From: Bradyrhizobium lupini
GTDB lineage: Bacteria > Pseudomonadota > Alphaproteobacteria > Rhizobiales > Xanthobacteraceae
NCBI RefSeq assembly: GCF_040939785.1
Contig: NZ_CP162553.1
Coordinates: 6,963,001-7,027,000, forward strand
Length of the DNA stretch: 64,000 nt
Direction of reading: 5' to 3'
Shown: piece after piece, positions 17,490-27,458 of the stretch
How positions within the stretch are numbered: the first letter of the stretch is position 1
Layout: every line of letters begins with the position of its first letter
Made by a program: the position numbers and the translations under genes
Notes under the pieces: model-generated
What the model was told of the DNA's origin: nothing
Seen by the model: the letters and a program-made list of their open reading frames with translations, nothing else
Database searches by the model: none

Positions 17490-18521
17490 TCAAATCGCCG
17501 TGGCATTGGCTGCGGCGCTCCGGCGGGATCTCAATCGCTCCCCGAGCTGAAAGCGTGCATCGCGGCGATATTCTTCTGTGGAGGCCCAGTTCGGCGAGAC
17601 CCAAGAAGTCCATCCAAGTCGACCACTTTGTCCGAGCCTGACCGGTACAACCTCTCCGGCAGGAATGGCGAGCTCTACCTCCCATTCCAATTCGTCGCCG
17701 ACATAGAAGAAAACGGCGTCGGCCAGTGGCTCCGACAGGTTGGGTGTTTCGGTCGGCAGGAATTCTTCGTACTGAGCAAATGTTCTGACAAAGACCCGAA
17801 CTCTGATCTTGTCCTCGACGCTGAACACGCGCGAGCCCAGAAGGGCGTCCTGACCGAGCCTCGCATGCGTTCCGCCGAGCCGGCTGCAGTGACTTGGGTC
17901 GAACGAGAGCCAAGTGCCGACGAATTCGTCGATCTCGACTTTGACCTCGAACAGTCCTTGCAGGAATCGCGTCAACCGTGATGCACACTTCGCCCTTGGC
18001 GCGACCAGTCCAGCGAAGCTGAGCTTCGCCATGTCCGGAACGGTATCGCGATCGGCGAAAACATCGGTGCCCAAGCCGGCGAAGGAGCCGACATAGGCAA
18101 TGAAGCGATCGTCTGCCGGGCGGTCGTGCTGCGCGATCGGGCGCGCGTCGGCCCAGGCACGAAAGAAGAGTTGCAGGAAGCGCCCGTTAAACAGATCGAG
18201 AAAGCGCGGGAAAGCGTCATCCCGCATCAGCCACCAGCTGAGGCTTTCGTCGGTGGTGGCAATGGGCAGGGCGCCCTGCGGGCCCAGGAGGCCGAGAAAT
18301 TTGACGAGTATCCTGAGCCGGCCACTCTGGTCGTCCACGGCCGCGAGATTCGAGGCGGGAAACTCCAGATAAGGCACTTGGCCGAGGTCGACATATTCGT
18401 CGCGGCGCGCGGCACTGTCACCGATCCGCGGTCGATCCGGGTTGGCGCGCTCGAACTGGCGTAACGTATGGAAGAAATCGAAACGCCAGGGCTCGGCCTT
18501 CATCTGGTCGATCAGGGTCAT
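17490..18521 (-). CDS. tssG: T6SS baseplate protein TssG
   Basis: 343 aa from the ATG at 18521, which shares ATGA with the tssF stop; upstream extension to 18554 is not needed. It carries the family's opening (WRFDFFHTLRQFERANP), the GLLGPQGALP segment and SWWLMRDDAFPRFLDLFNGRFLQLFFRAW. TssG forms the baseplate wedge with TssE, TssF and TssK at the inner membrane. Translationally coupled to tssF, order as in most T6SS operons. Confidence 0.96.
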   Translation of the reverse strand: MTLIDQMKAEPWRFDFFHTLRQFERANPDRPRIGDSAARRDEYVDLGQVPYLEFPASNLAAVDDQSGRLRILVKFLGLLGPQGALPIATTDESLSWWLMRDDAFPRFLDLFNGRFLQLFFRAWADARPIAQHDRPADDRFIAYVGSFAGLGTDVFADRDTVPDMAKLSFAGLVAPRAKCASRLTRFLQGLFEVKVEIDEFVGTWLSFDPSHCSRLGGTHARLGQDALLGSRVFSVEDKIRVRVFVRTFAQYEEFLPTETPNLSEPLADAVFFYVGDELEWEVELAIPAGEVVPVRLGQSGRLGWTSWVSPNWASTEEYRRDARFQLGERLRSRRSAAANATAI

Positions 18522-20485
18522 AGCGGTCTCCGCGTGCCCATGCGCGGCGGCCATCGCATGATCTCGCCGCGCTCCGGCGTCGAGATGACCGTCTGGGTGA
18601 AGGTGTTGAAGCCGGAATAGTCGGCAAAGAAGCGTTCCAGGATCGCCCCGAGCAAGAACACGCCGCTGCCCTCAAATGCCTTCTCGTCGAGTGTGACGAT
18701 AATCTCCAAGCCACGTGCTGCGCCGCTGCCGGTGCGCTCACGCACGCGTCGCACGATGGGGCGGCTTTCTATGCTGCGCACGCCGCGGATCTTGCGTTCC
18801 GTGGCGTCGTCGAATTGGTCGGCGAACAAGGACAGCATCTCGCGCAGCGCTCCGGCGTTCTTGCCGCCACCGCGCTCGACGAGCCCAAGATAGTTGAGGC
18901 TGAGCATGTTGATGAGCCGCCAGCTGACAACGCCGCTGTTGACGATTTCGCTGCGGCTGCGCAATTGGGCCACCACCGGCTCGCGCGGCGGCGTCGGACC
19001 AGCGACGCACATCAGATCAAGAGATGTGTCGTCCAGCAAACGAAAATCGGCGCCGCCCTGGCCGACCGGCAAGTGCTCCGTGAGATGGCGATTGGAGCAG
19101 AGAGCCCGAACGCTCAGTTCGGCGACAGAGCCTTTGCCGCTCAATTCACCGGGCTCGAGCAGTGACAGGAACATGTCCGTCCCGGTGTAGTCTGAGGAGG
19201 CGCCGTATGTCTTTTCTTCCACTGTGCGGCGCCGCGGCAAGCGGCGCACAGTGAAATAAAGCCTGTCGGCCGACCCGCCGCTCCGGTCGACGGCGGCCGA
19301 ATATAGCGGGCGCACGGGGCGCTTATCCTTCTCTGCCGGAAGGTGTGCGTAGACTTCGAGCACCTGGTGCGGTTCGTATTCCAGATAGCGGCTGCGATCT
19401 GGCACCACATGGTACTCGTGCGTATTCGACTTGACCGGAATACGGTCACTCGTCTTCTCGAACAGATTGATCGCCGGCGCGGTATAGAGCCTGAACGTCT
19501 CGGGGCGCACCGAGGCGGCCAATCGTGAGCTGTGTTCATCGAATGCGAAGACAATATCGATCGATTTGCTGCGCAGCCGTGACATCACGCCGCGAAGTCC
19601 GGTGAGGGTAATGCCGAGGAACTTGCGTGGAAACATGAAGTATTCACGCAGCAATTCCGAGCCACGAAAGATCCGGTTATCGTTAGGAAATAGAGACTCA
19701 TTCTCGTCGAAACCAATTTGCTGCACGCTGTCATGGGGGGCACGAGTCACCACCGGATCGCCAAAGTCGTCGAGATGCCGGAAGTAGACCCCCCTGCAAT
19801 TCGAGATCAACTGCTCGTAAAGCGCGATGGCGTCGGATTCCGCACCGGACAGGTAGATCGGAAGCTCGCTCACGCGGCAGCCTGCGAACCACGTTTCCGG
19901 CTTGGTCCGAGCCTCCGCGTCCGGCGGCTCGTCCTCGAGCCGGGCCGCACTACGATGGGTCAACGATAGCCTCAGCCCCGCGATGACGTCACTGTCGATC
20001 GGGATACCAAGCGCCTGCAGAGCGCCCGCCGTCGAGAAATACTCGGCGCTTGTGACGTCAAATGGCCAGAGCACGATGTCGCGGCAAAGTCGAAACCGGC
20101 AGGAAAGACTTCGCTCTCTCTCGCGATAGGTCGCGTCGAAATAGGCGCCGCGCGCGATCTTCCTGCCGTCACGCAGCGCCGGGTCGGCATAGGGTGGCCG
20201 TGCGGTCACCAGCATGGCCGAAGGTGTCGGCGCAAGATAGTTCGGTACCAGTTGCTCGAGCAGATTTGCAGTGAATTCCGGGAACTCGTGCTTGAGCTTG
20301 AGTTGAACGCGGGCGGCAAGAAAGGCAGCGCCTTCCAGCAGTCCCGTGATCATCGGGTCCGAGCGGTCTCGGATCAGGCCGCCGAGGCGCTCTGCGATAC
20401 CTGGATATTCTTCGGCGAAATCTCCCGCCTGCTCGTACAGCAATGACAGTTCACGATTGTAGAAATCGAGGAATTCGCGATTCAT
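18518..20485 (-). CDS. tssF: T6SS baseplate protein TssF
   Basis: 655 aa; the ATG at 20485 starts 1 bp after the tssE stop. The opening NREFLDFYNRELSLLYEQA and following GDFAEEYPGIAERLGG are diagnostic for TssF, and the length is usual for the family. It forms the wedge of the baseplate with TssG (two TssF per TssG in known systems). The frame can be read 18 codons further upstream, but this would overlap tssE. Confidence 0.97.
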   Translation of the reverse strand: MNREFLDFYNRELSLLYEQAGDFAEEYPGIAERLGGLIRDRSDPMITGLLEGAAFLAARVQLKLKHEFPEFTANLLEQLVPNYLAPTPSAMLVTARPPYADPALRDGRKIARGAYFDATYRERERSLSCRFRLCRDIVLWPFDVTSAEYFSTAGALQALGIPIDSDVIAGLRLSLTHRSAARLEDEPPDAEARTKPETWFAGCRVSELPIYLSGAESDAIALYEQLISNCRGVYFRHLDDFGDPVVTRAPHDSVQQIGFDENESLFPNDNRIFRGSELLREYFMFPRKFLGITLTGLRGVMSRLRSKSIDIVFAFDEHSSRLAASVRPETFRLYTAPAINLFEKTSDRIPVKSNTHEYHVVPDRSRYLEYEPHQVLEVYAHLPAEKDKRPVRPLYSAAVDRSGGSADRLYFTVRRLPRRRTVEEKTYGASSDYTGTDMFLSLLEPGELSGKGSVAELSVRALCSNRHLTEHLPVGQGGADFRLLDDTSLDLMCVAGPTPPREPVVAQLRSRSEIVNSGVVSWRLINMLSLNYLGLVERGGGKNAGALREMLSLFADQFDDATERKIRGVRSIESRPIVRRVRERTGSGAARGLEIIVTLDEKAFEGSGVFLLGAILERFFADYSGFNTFTQTVISTPERGEIMRWPPRMGTRRPL

Positions 20486-20486
20486 G

Positions 20487-21035
20487 CTAAAGTCGATTGA
20501 TCTGGATGTCGCCGCTGTCGAGATCGACGTCGGCGACAAATTCCACGGGGACGTTGAGCGGCTCAGCTTTGAGGTCGGCGTGAACGATGAAGCGCAGCTT
20601 CAGCTGCTCAGGGCCGACCGAGCCGTCGCGACGAACCCGAATCGTCTTGCGGTCGAGTCTGGGTTCGTAGGTCGCTAGCGTCTCGCGCAACGCGTCGGTG
20701 AGTTCGTCGTCCGTAACCTCGTCGATCGAGCGGTGGGCGATATCGGGGAAGCCGTAGTTCAAGATCGATCTCCGGACGCAATCCCGGTCGCTCAGATCCA
20801 AAGTCGATTCCAGAGCAATGGTATTGAGAAGGGCTTCTAGGTCATGAGAGATTTCCCGCCGCAACAGCGTTTCCGAGATCGGAAAGCGGCCGGCGCTACG
20901 CCGTCCGGCAATGACCCGTTCACCGAATTCATCGCGCAAATTGAGCTTCTTGCGCGCATCGCGAGCTTCATGAGCCAAGCGAAAGGCCAGCATTAGCGGG
21001 GGAGAGAGACGATCCCTCTTTGGAGTAATGGTCAT
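20487..21035 (-). CDS. tssE: T6SS baseplate protein TssE (gp25-like)
   Basis: 182 aa; ATG with GGAAGG 4 nt upstream. It has the gp25/lysozyme-like core, including RREISHDLEALLNTIALE, followed by SILNYGFPDI and the C-terminal strand pair that contacts the sheath. TssE joins the baseplate wedge to the first sheath ring. It lies 181 bp downstream of hcp and 1 bp before tssF. The intergenic 21036-21216 shows no clear terminator. Confidence 0.95.
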   Translation of the reverse strand: MTITPKRDRLSPPLMLAFRLAHEARDARKKLNLRDEFGERVIAGRRSAGRFPISETLLRREISHDLEALLNTIALESTLDLSDRDCVRRSILNYGFPDIAHRSIDEVTDDELTDALRETLATYEPRLDRKTIRVRRDGSVGPEQLKLRFIVHADLKAEPLNVPVEFVADVDLDSGDIQINRL

Positions 21036-21216
21036 TTACCTTCCCCAAGATGCCGGGCCCGCTATGCCCTTTCGCGGAGCATCAGCTGGTCTCTAGGATG
21101 GTTGTCGCCTCGGCAGGCGGTCGTGCTCGTAACCGCTCCCGCCGAGACGTCAACGCAATCGCACCGTGCGGCGCCGGCTCAGCTAATCGCAACCAACGCC
21201 AAGCAGAAGCCGACGA

Positions 21217-21702
21217 TCAGGCCCATTCCTTGTTGGCGGGAACGTCCCAGCCAAACACCGGCGCCGCTCCAGCGCCGCCTTTTTCCGTCTGGGTCTTGTA
21301 CGTCATCTTGACCTTGGCGAAATTCAGACTCACGTTTTCAGTGAGGCGATCTTCGCCGTGCGATCCGCCCGTCGATACACTCGTGACCAGAATGTGCTTC
21401 ATCTCGATCTTGAGATACTCCAGCGGATTTTCACCCGCCTTGCGCACCGTGAGGATCGCCGTATCAATGTGCTTGCCGTTCGCACAGACTTTGAAAAGCT
21501 CCGGCGTGGCCTTGTCGACGAAGTGCGTGAAATGCAGGTCCTGGATGCTGACCTTGCCGGCACCGCCGCCCGAACCGCTGTGGAAAGTGCCTGACTGGCT
21601 CTCGCCGAACGACCAGCTCAAAATATCGATTTCGTCCTTGTGCTTGTCGTCCAGCGACTCGCCCTTAATCGGATCGAGTTTCAGGAAAATGTCGACAGCC
21701 AT
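21217..21702 (-). CDS. hcp: T6SS tube protein Hcp (TssD)
   Basis: 161 aa; ATG with AAAGGA about 7 nt upstream. The start MAVDIFLKLDPIKGES and the segments ILSWSFGESQSG and LTENVSLNFAKVKMTY are typical of Hcp1-family ring proteins. Hexamers stack to form the inner tube that is expelled with VgrG, and may also carry small effectors in the lumen. It lies 49 bp after tssC. No C-terminal extension, so this is not an evolved Hcp. Confidence 0.98.
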   Translation of the reverse strand: MAVDIFLKLDPIKGESLDDKHKDEIDILSWSFGESQSGTFHSGSGGGAGKVSIQDLHFTHFVDKATPELFKVCANGKHIDTAILTVRKAGENPLEYLKIEMKHILVTSVSTGGSHGEDRLTENVSLNFAKVKMTYKTQTEKGGAGAAPVFGWDVPANKEWA

Positions 21703-21751
21703 AGCATAGTCCTTTCAAATTTCTGCATGTTACGGTTGCGATGCTGCGGCG

Positions 21752-23254
21752 TCAGGAGCCGGGGCCGGGAAGGCGCGAAACCAGACTGAGGCCGACGTCC
21801 ATCGCCTCCAACTGAAAGTGTGGACGAAGAAAGAAGCGCGCGTTGTAATATCCCGGGTTCTCCTCGTTTGCTATGACCTCTACCTTCGCAGCGGCCAGCG
21901 GCTTGCGCGCCTTCTGAGCTTCTGACGACAGGGCTGGATTGGCATCAACGTACTCGTTGATCCAGGTCTGCAGCCAGACCGTCAGCTCATCCTTCTCCTT
22001 CATGGATCCGATCTTGTCGCGAACCATGCACTTCAGATAGTGCGCAAAGCGAGACACAGCGAACATGTAGGGCAGTCGTGACGACAGGTTATCAGAGGCG
22101 GTGGCATCCACGCCTTTCTCGCCGAAATACTTCTTCGGCTTGTAGAGCGACTGAGCGCCGATGAACGCCGCCTTGTCGGTGTTCTTGCGATGGATCAGCG
22201 GGATGAGGCCCGCCTTCGCAAGTTCGTGCTCACGGCGATCGCTGATTGCGATCTCGGTCGGGCATTTCAGGTCGACGCCGCCGTCATCGGTCGGGAACGT
22301 GTGCGTCGGCAGGTTGATAACTTCACCGCCGGACTGCACACCGCGGATGCGCGTGCACCAGCCAAACTCCTTGAAGGCGCGGTTGATGTTGACGGCCATT
22401 GCGTAGGCGGCGTTGATCCAGCCGTATTTGTCGCCGGTGTGTCCGTCCGTCTCCTCTTCGAAGGCGAACTCTTCCACGGGCTCCGATTTCGCGCCGTAGG
22501 GGAGGCGGCCGAGCGCGCGCGGCATGCACAGGCCGAGATAGCGCGAGTCGTCCTGATCGCGCAGTCCCTTCCATGCGGCATATTCCGGCGTGTCGAACAC
22601 CTTGCCGATGTCCCGAGGGTTGGACAGCTCGGTCCAAGAGTCCATTCCCATCAGCGTCGGCTCGGCGCCGCTGAAGAAGGGGGCGTGTGCGGCGCCGGCG
22701 ATCTTGCTGAGATCGCGGAGCAGTTGCACATCGGTGGGGAGGTGACTGAAATAATAGTCGCCGATCAGGCAGCCGAAAGGCTCGCCACCCAGCTGGCCGA
22801 ATTCATACTCATAGATCTGCTTGAAAAGGGGGCTCTGGTCCCAGCGTGCATCGGGATAAAGCCGCAGATTTCGATACAGCTCGTTCTTTGAGACGTTCAT
22901 CACCCGGATTTTCAGGTTGGCGTCGGTCTCGGAATTGAAGACGAGGTAGTGGAGACCGCGCCACGCACTTTCGATTGCCTGGAACTCAGGTGTATGAAGA
23001 ATCTCGTTCATTTGCGCGGTCAGCTTCTGGTCGATCCGCGCGATCATCTCCTCGATGGTGTCGAGGACGTCCGACTTTATGACGCTTGTGTCCTTCAACG
23101 CCTCTTGAACGAGCGTGGATACGGCGTTTTCGACTTCGGTCGCTGCACGTTCAGTGCGCGGTTTGAAGCTTTGCTTTAGCAGGCTGGCAAACTCATCAGC
23201 TTCGACGGTTTTGACTTGGGTAGGGCTCTCTGTGTGAACAGCTTCTTTTGCCAT
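21752..23254 (-). CDS. tssC: T6SS sheath large subunit TssC (VipB)
   Basis: 500 aa from the ATG at 23254, with GGAAGG 9 nt upstream; another ATG at 23263 lies too close to that site. Family segments include ALEST-like ALKDTSVIKSDVLDTIE, FQAIESAWRGLHYLV, GCLIGDYYFSH and a C-terminal FFLRPHFQLEAMDVGLSLVSRLP. It forms the contractile sheath with TssB around the Hcp tube. 16 bp separate it from tssB, so co-translation is likely. Confidence 0.98.
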   Translation of the reverse strand: MAKEAVHTESPTQVKTVEADEFASLLKQSFKPRTERAATEVENAVSTLVQEALKDTSVIKSDVLDTIEEMIARIDQKLTAQMNEILHTPEFQAIESAWRGLHYLVFNSETDANLKIRVMNVSKNELYRNLRLYPDARWDQSPLFKQIYEYEFGQLGGEPFGCLIGDYYFSHLPTDVQLLRDLSKIAGAAHAPFFSGAEPTLMGMDSWTELSNPRDIGKVFDTPEYAAWKGLRDQDDSRYLGLCMPRALGRLPYGAKSEPVEEFAFEEETDGHTGDKYGWINAAYAMAVNINRAFKEFGWCTRIRGVQSGGEVINLPTHTFPTDDGGVDLKCPTEIAISDRREHELAKAGLIPLIHRKNTDKAAFIGAQSLYKPKKYFGEKGVDATASDNLSSRLPYMFAVSRFAHYLKCMVRDKIGSMKEKDELTVWLQTWINEYVDANPALSSEAQKARKPLAAAKVEVIANEENPGYYNARFFLRPHFQLEAMDVGLSLVSRLPGPGS

Positions 23255-23270
23255 GGTCCCCATTCCTTCC

Positions 23271-23798
23271 TTAGCTCTCGGTGCCAGGTTCGCTCGACTG
23301 GCTTGTCGCGCGTTCCCGCAGCGCTGCCATCAGTTGAGGATCGGCGAGAAGTTTTTTCAGCTGGTCCTCGGCGGCCACCTTGCCGTCCATGTAGCGCAGC
23401 AGGTTGGCGAGTTGTTCGCGTGCCTCGAGCAGCTTGGCGGTGGCCGGCACCTGGCGGGCGACTGCCACCGGAGTGAAGTCTGCCATCTTGTTGAAGCGCA
23501 AGTTGACCGAGATCTTTTCGTCGGAACCATCGCTGAGGCGATTGGCGACGCGCGCCGTCACGCCGGGCTGGATTGCGGCCATGCGGTTGTCGAAATTGTC
23601 CATATCGAACTCGAGGAACTTACGCTCCTCGACCTTCGACTTCTCGATGCCGGGGTTGTTGCCGGAGAGGTCGGAGAGGACGCCCATGACGAACGGCAGC
23701 TCGATCAGCCGCTCGGCATCGTAAGGATCCTCGTATGTTATGTGCACGCGTGGTGCGCGGTTTCGTCGAATGAATTTTTGACCGCTGTCAGTAGCCAT
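23271..23798 (-). CDS. tssB: T6SS sheath small subunit TssB (VipA)
   Basis: 175 aa; ATG with GGGAGGGG 4-5 nt upstream. VHITYEDPYDAERLIELPFVMGVLSDL and the FLEFDMDNFDNRMAAIQP stretch identify the family. TssB and TssC assemble into sheath protomers; the C-terminal helix of TssB takes part in recognition by ClpV in known systems. It is 124 bp downstream of tssA. Confidence 0.98.
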   Translation of the reverse strand: MATDSGQKFIRRNRAPRVHITYEDPYDAERLIELPFVMGVLSDLSGNNPGIEKSKVEERKFLEFDMDNFDNRMAAIQPGVTARVANRLSDGSDEKISVNLRFNKMADFTPVAVARQVPATAKLLEAREQLANLLRYMDGKVAAEDQLKKLLADPQLMAALRERATSQSSEPGTES

Positions 23799-23922
23799 GG
23801 TTCCCCTCCCTGCGAAATCGCATCAGAAGCCAAATTGCACGACGCAGATTGACTAAGGCGTCTCAACTTGCGGTCGGCAAAACATTCTTATGTCCAGTTA
23901 GTGCCTTCGAGAGAAAGGTGGT

Positions 23923-25263
23923 TCAATACGATTTGTCGATTGTCTTGAGAGCGCCCTCAGGAAGGACATCATTCAGAAGGCTGAGGAAATCCCGCTGTGC
24001 GAGGTCGCGCGCGCGATCGACCAAAAAGGGGATCGGGCTGGACGGCTCCGTGGTTCGGAAAAACGACGCCACCTTCGTCAGCAGACCCAAGGCCTGCGCT
24101 CTATTTTCCACCGAAAAAACAATATCTTGGGCGCTCTCATCCGTCGTTGATGAGAGCGGGGTCGCGAGCTCCGCCATCCGTTCGATCGGCAGGTCGAAGA
24201 CTTTGTCCCGCCCGATGTTGATGGCAGCGCTCCCCACGTGGGACGGCACCAGCATCCGCATCACTTCAATAAATGATTTGCCGACCATCTCCTGCGCTTG
24301 ACGTACCAGCAACAGCGCCGGGTTGGATGGTTCCATTCGGGCAAAATAGGCGGCCGCTGCGCCGAGCGCTGCGGACGCCTGTGCAGATGAAGCAAACATC
24401 GTGGTTGCGTCCAACGGCACCTGCGTATCGACGGGACCGGCATCTTCCGCAGTTGCGGCAATCGCCACCGGATCACGCAATGCGACAAGACCCGCAAGCC
24501 ATGCAGCCATGCCGTCAACCAAGCCGGAGAGCCTGTCGAGGCTGATAGGTTGCCCCGAATTCATCTTCTCACGCCAGGTCGCCTTGATACCTGCGATTTC
24601 AGCAGCGACCGCGGAGCACCGCGCGCTGATTGCCTTGAGAGTATCGAGATCCGTCTCGCTGACGATGCGCTCGATAGTCGCGAGATCGAGCCCGTCGGCG
24701 TCGGCATCGCCGGCGGGAATTTCGCCTTGCGCGATTTGATAGGCACGGTAGTGGAGGTTGCCGTGTCTGCGGTTCTCGATCAGGGGGAGGAACTGGAGCG
24801 GGTTGATCACGGTCGGAAACACGTCGATTGCTTCGACCGTGACGGCCCGAAGCGCGTAGTCGCCGTTCTCACCCCTCGGATGTACCGCTTCCCACTGCTC
24901 GCGCAGCAGCAAGTTGGTCGCCCTCAGGCAGTTAAGAAAGCCGTCGAGATCGCGGTTGAGGATTGAAAACTTCGCGAGCAGCAGGTTTAGGCGCAGATCG
25001 CGGGTACGCGCCAGGAGGGGCTGTGCAGCGGCAAATTGGCCGGCAAAATCGACTGCCTTTGGATCGAAGCGTCCACGCTCCCCATTGGCATTGACGACCT
25101 CGAAGAACGACATTGGCAGCAGGGATTCCGCACCTGCGAAGAAGTTCAGATATTGGACGTCTCCGATGGCGTCGAGATCCGGTCCGCAGGGATCGTCAGC
25201 GGTAATGGGCAGCGTCAGGGAGGCGACATCAAGCATGCGAGGATCGTCCATCTGCTCGGTCAC
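23923..25263 (-). CDS. tssA: T6SS assembly protein TssA (ImpA-N domain)
   Basis: 446 aa with a GTG start; an ATG four codons in (25251) is an alternative and neither has a strong ribosome site. The ImpA N-terminal domain (about 14-130) starts with ITADDPCGPDLDAIGD and LNLLLAKFSILNRDLDGF. The C-terminal region (about 320-446) contains PSNPALLLVRQAQEMVGKSF and SSPIPFLVDRARDLAQRDF, typical of the short TssA class. TssA primes baseplate attachment and sheath polymerisation. First gene of the leftward operon, divergent from vgrG. Confidence 0.93.
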   Translation of the reverse strand: MTEQMDDPRMLDVASLTLPITADDPCGPDLDAIGDVQYLNFFAGAESLLPMSFFEVVNANGERGRFDPKAVDFAGQFAAAQPLLARTRDLRLNLLLAKFSILNRDLDGFLNCLRATNLLLREQWEAVHPRGENGDYALRAVTVEAIDVFPTVINPLQFLPLIENRRHGNLHYRAYQIAQGEIPAGDADADGLDLATIERIVSETDLDTLKAISARCSAVAAEIAGIKATWREKMNSGQPISLDRLSGLVDGMAAWLAGLVALRDPVAIAATAEDAGPVDTQVPLDATTMFASSAQASAALGAAAAYFARMEPSNPALLLVRQAQEMVGKSFIEVMRMLVPSHVGSAAINIGRDKVFDLPIERMAELATPLSSTTDESAQDIVFSVENRAQALGLLTKVASFFRTTEPSSPIPFLVDRARDLAQRDFLSLLNDVLPEGALKTIDKSY

Positions 25264-25584
25264 GGCCCCGCTGCCGAGCCGTGACGACTAAGGGATCGCG
25301 CGGGGCGCATGATCCGATTCTATACCTATGGGTCAGATGCCTGCTGATCTTGGTTCATTCCCGAAGATCATGCCATTTTCTCGTGAACCGGCAAGCTCTT
25401 GGAGCCGACTACTTGATGGCCAGGGTGGTTCTTTGGACGGCTGTCGTGAAACGTCAGGAGGCCAGCCCCGGGGCGGACTTGCCGGTACTGCCAATTGGCG
25501 GGGCAGGATTTCCGCGGATCTTGCATACGTCTGATCAGCTCTTTGCAGCGGGTCATTCGATCGAAGGAGGGAGTTTAAGCCCAC
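25264..25584. promoter_or_regulatory. Divergent T6SS promoter region
   Basis: A 321-bp spacer between the starts of tssA (-) and vgrG (+), the only place from which both T6SS operons can be driven together. I see no convincing gene, no sigma-54 -24/-12 pair and no clear palindrome. GGAGGG ends 13 nt before the vgrG ATG, a rather long spacing. Confidence 0.5.
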
Positions 25585-27453
25585 ATGGGCCAGCTTACTC
25601 AGGATACCCGCCTCTGCGAACTCAAGACGCCTCTTGGCAAAGACGTTCTGGTTTTTGCCGGATTCGAGGGCTCGGAAGGTCTCAGCGAACTGTTCGAGTA
25701 TCGCATAGAGTGTCTCAGTGAGGATGCCGACCTCGACTTCGACCGAGCCATCGGTCAGCAATGCACGCTGACCATAAAGCTGCATGAAAAGGAGCGCGAG
25801 TTCAGTGGCATTCTGACGGAGGCCCAGTGGCTCGGGGTAAGGAACGACTATTTTAGCTACCGGATCGTGCTGAGGCCCTGGTTTTGGCTGTTGTCGCGGA
25901 CCACCGATTGCCGGATCTTTCAGGACAAGAAAGCGCCCGACATTATCAAGGAGGTATTCAACGAACGCGGCTTCACCGATTATGAATCCAAACTGACCGA
26001 AGAGGGGTCCTGTCCGAAGCTCGAATATTGCGTTCAGTACCGCGAGACTGACATGAATTTCGTGTGCCGGCTGATGGAACAGCACGGCATCTACTACTTC
26101 TTCAAGCACGAGGGCGGCAAACATACGCTGGTGTTGGCGGATTCCAAATCGTCGCATAGCCCGATCAACGGTCTTGCTACGATTCCCTATATCCCGTTAA
26201 CAGGGGCAGATCGTCGAGGCGAGCAGCATATCTACGAATGGGTCTCGGAGCGCCGGTTTCGAACCGGCAAGATCGAGCTTAACGACTACAACTATCAAAA
26301 GCCCAACGCGCAGATGATCAGCGACGCCAAGGGCTCCGAGCACTACACCCGGTCGGAGATGGAGTTTTACGACTATCCAGGGAAGTTCAAGGAAAAATCC
26401 GACGGCGAGCGCTACGCGAAGATCCAGCTCCAGGCCGAGCAGGCAATGGACCGAAGGCGCCGCGGCAACGGCGACGCCGTCAACCTGTTCCCCGGTGGGT
26501 TAACGAAGCTTGAAAAGCACTCCAAGGATTCGCAGAACGTGGAATATCTCGTGGTGCGAGCCACGCACTCGTTCTCGATCGAATCTTATCGCACCGGAGG
26601 TCCGAGCGACGCCGGGCAACACGTCTATTTCGGCAGCTACGAGTTTCTGCCGAGCGATCGGCCGTTTCGAGCGCCAATGACGACGCCGAAGCCAAGGATC
26701 AATGGCATCCAGACTGCCAAGGTAGTGACCAAAGACGACAATTCGAGCGAGGAAATCGACGTCGAGTCGCTCGGCGAAATCTATGTCCGCTTTTTCTGGG
26801 ATCGCAAGAAGAAGCGGTCGTGCCGGTTGCGCGTCGCCCAGGTTTGGTCTGGCAAGCGCTGGGGCGGTCAGATTATCCCACGCGTCGGGCAGGAAGTCGT
26901 TGTCGAATTCCTGGAAGGGGATCCGGACCGTCCCCTGGTGATCGGCACCGTGTACAACGACGAATACAAGCTGCCTTACGATCTGCCGTCGAAAAAGACG
27001 ATTGGCGGCTTGAAGTCGGACTCCACCAAAGGTGGCGGCGGCTTCAACGAGTGGAGCTTCGAGGACAAGAAGGGGTCCGAGAAGATCACGGTGCATGCCG
27101 AGAAGGACCATGACGTGACGGTCCGGGACACCGAGACACGGACCATCGGCGAAGCTGCATTCGGCGGCGATACCCGCAAGACCACGCTCAAGAAAGGCAA
27201 TGACAAACTCGATATCGAATTGGGCGGTCAACACATCACGCTGGCCATGGACCAGTCTGTCAATGCGGGCATCAGCATCACGCTCACGGCCAACGCCAAT
27301 ATCACCCTGCAGGTTGGTCCCAGCCAGATTATCCTGACCCCGGCGGGCATCGTCATCAACGCGCCGACGATCGCCATGACAGCGCAGGCCGGCATGGCGC
27401 TTGCTGCCGGCGGTCCGCTGGTCGCTCACGGCACTCCAACTCTTGTCGGCTGA
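25585..27453 (+). CDS. vgrG: T6SS spike protein VgrG (TssI)
   Basis: 622 aa. The gp27-like N-terminal part begins TRLCELKTPLGKDVLVFAGF and contains QYRETDMNFVCRLMEQHGIYYFF. The OB-fold gp5-like part contains VRFFWDRKKKRSCRLRVAQ, then the signature VGQEVVVEFLEGDPDRPLVIG, then a beta-helix needle. After the needle there is only a short hydrophobic tail with no extra effector domain. The trimer caps the Hcp tube and normally carries a PAAR tip; no PAAR gene is in this window. First gene of the rightward operon, 5 bp before the next ORF. Confidence 0.97.
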   Translation: MGQLTQDTRLCELKTPLGKDVLVFAGFEGSEGLSELFEYRIECLSEDADLDFDRAIGQQCTLTIKLHEKEREFSGILTEAQWLGVRNDYFSYRIVLRPWFWLLSRTTDCRIFQDKKAPDIIKEVFNERGFTDYESKLTEEGSCPKLEYCVQYRETDMNFVCRLMEQHGIYYFFKHEGGKHTLVLADSKSSHSPINGLATIPYIPLTGADRRGEQHIYEWVSERRFRTGKIELNDYNYQKPNAQMISDAKGSEHYTRSEMEFYDYPGKFKEKSDGERYAKIQLQAEQAMDRRRRGNGDAVNLFPGGLTKLEKHSKDSQNVEYLVVRATHSFSIESYRTGGPSDAGQHVYFGSYEFLPSDRPFRAPMTTPKPRINGIQTAKVVTKDDNSSEEIDVESLGEIYVRFFWDRKKKRSCRLRVAQVWSGKRWGGQIIPRVGQEVVVEFLEGDPDRPLVIGTVYNDEYKLPYDLPSKKTIGGLKSDSTKGGGGFNEWSFEDKKGSEKITVHAEKDHDVTVRDTETRTIGEAAFGGDTRKTTLKKGNDKLDIELGGQHITLAMDQSVNAGISITLTANANITLQVGPSQIILTPAGIVINAPTIAMTAQAGMALAAGGPLVAHGTPTLVG

Positions 27454-27458
27454 CGATC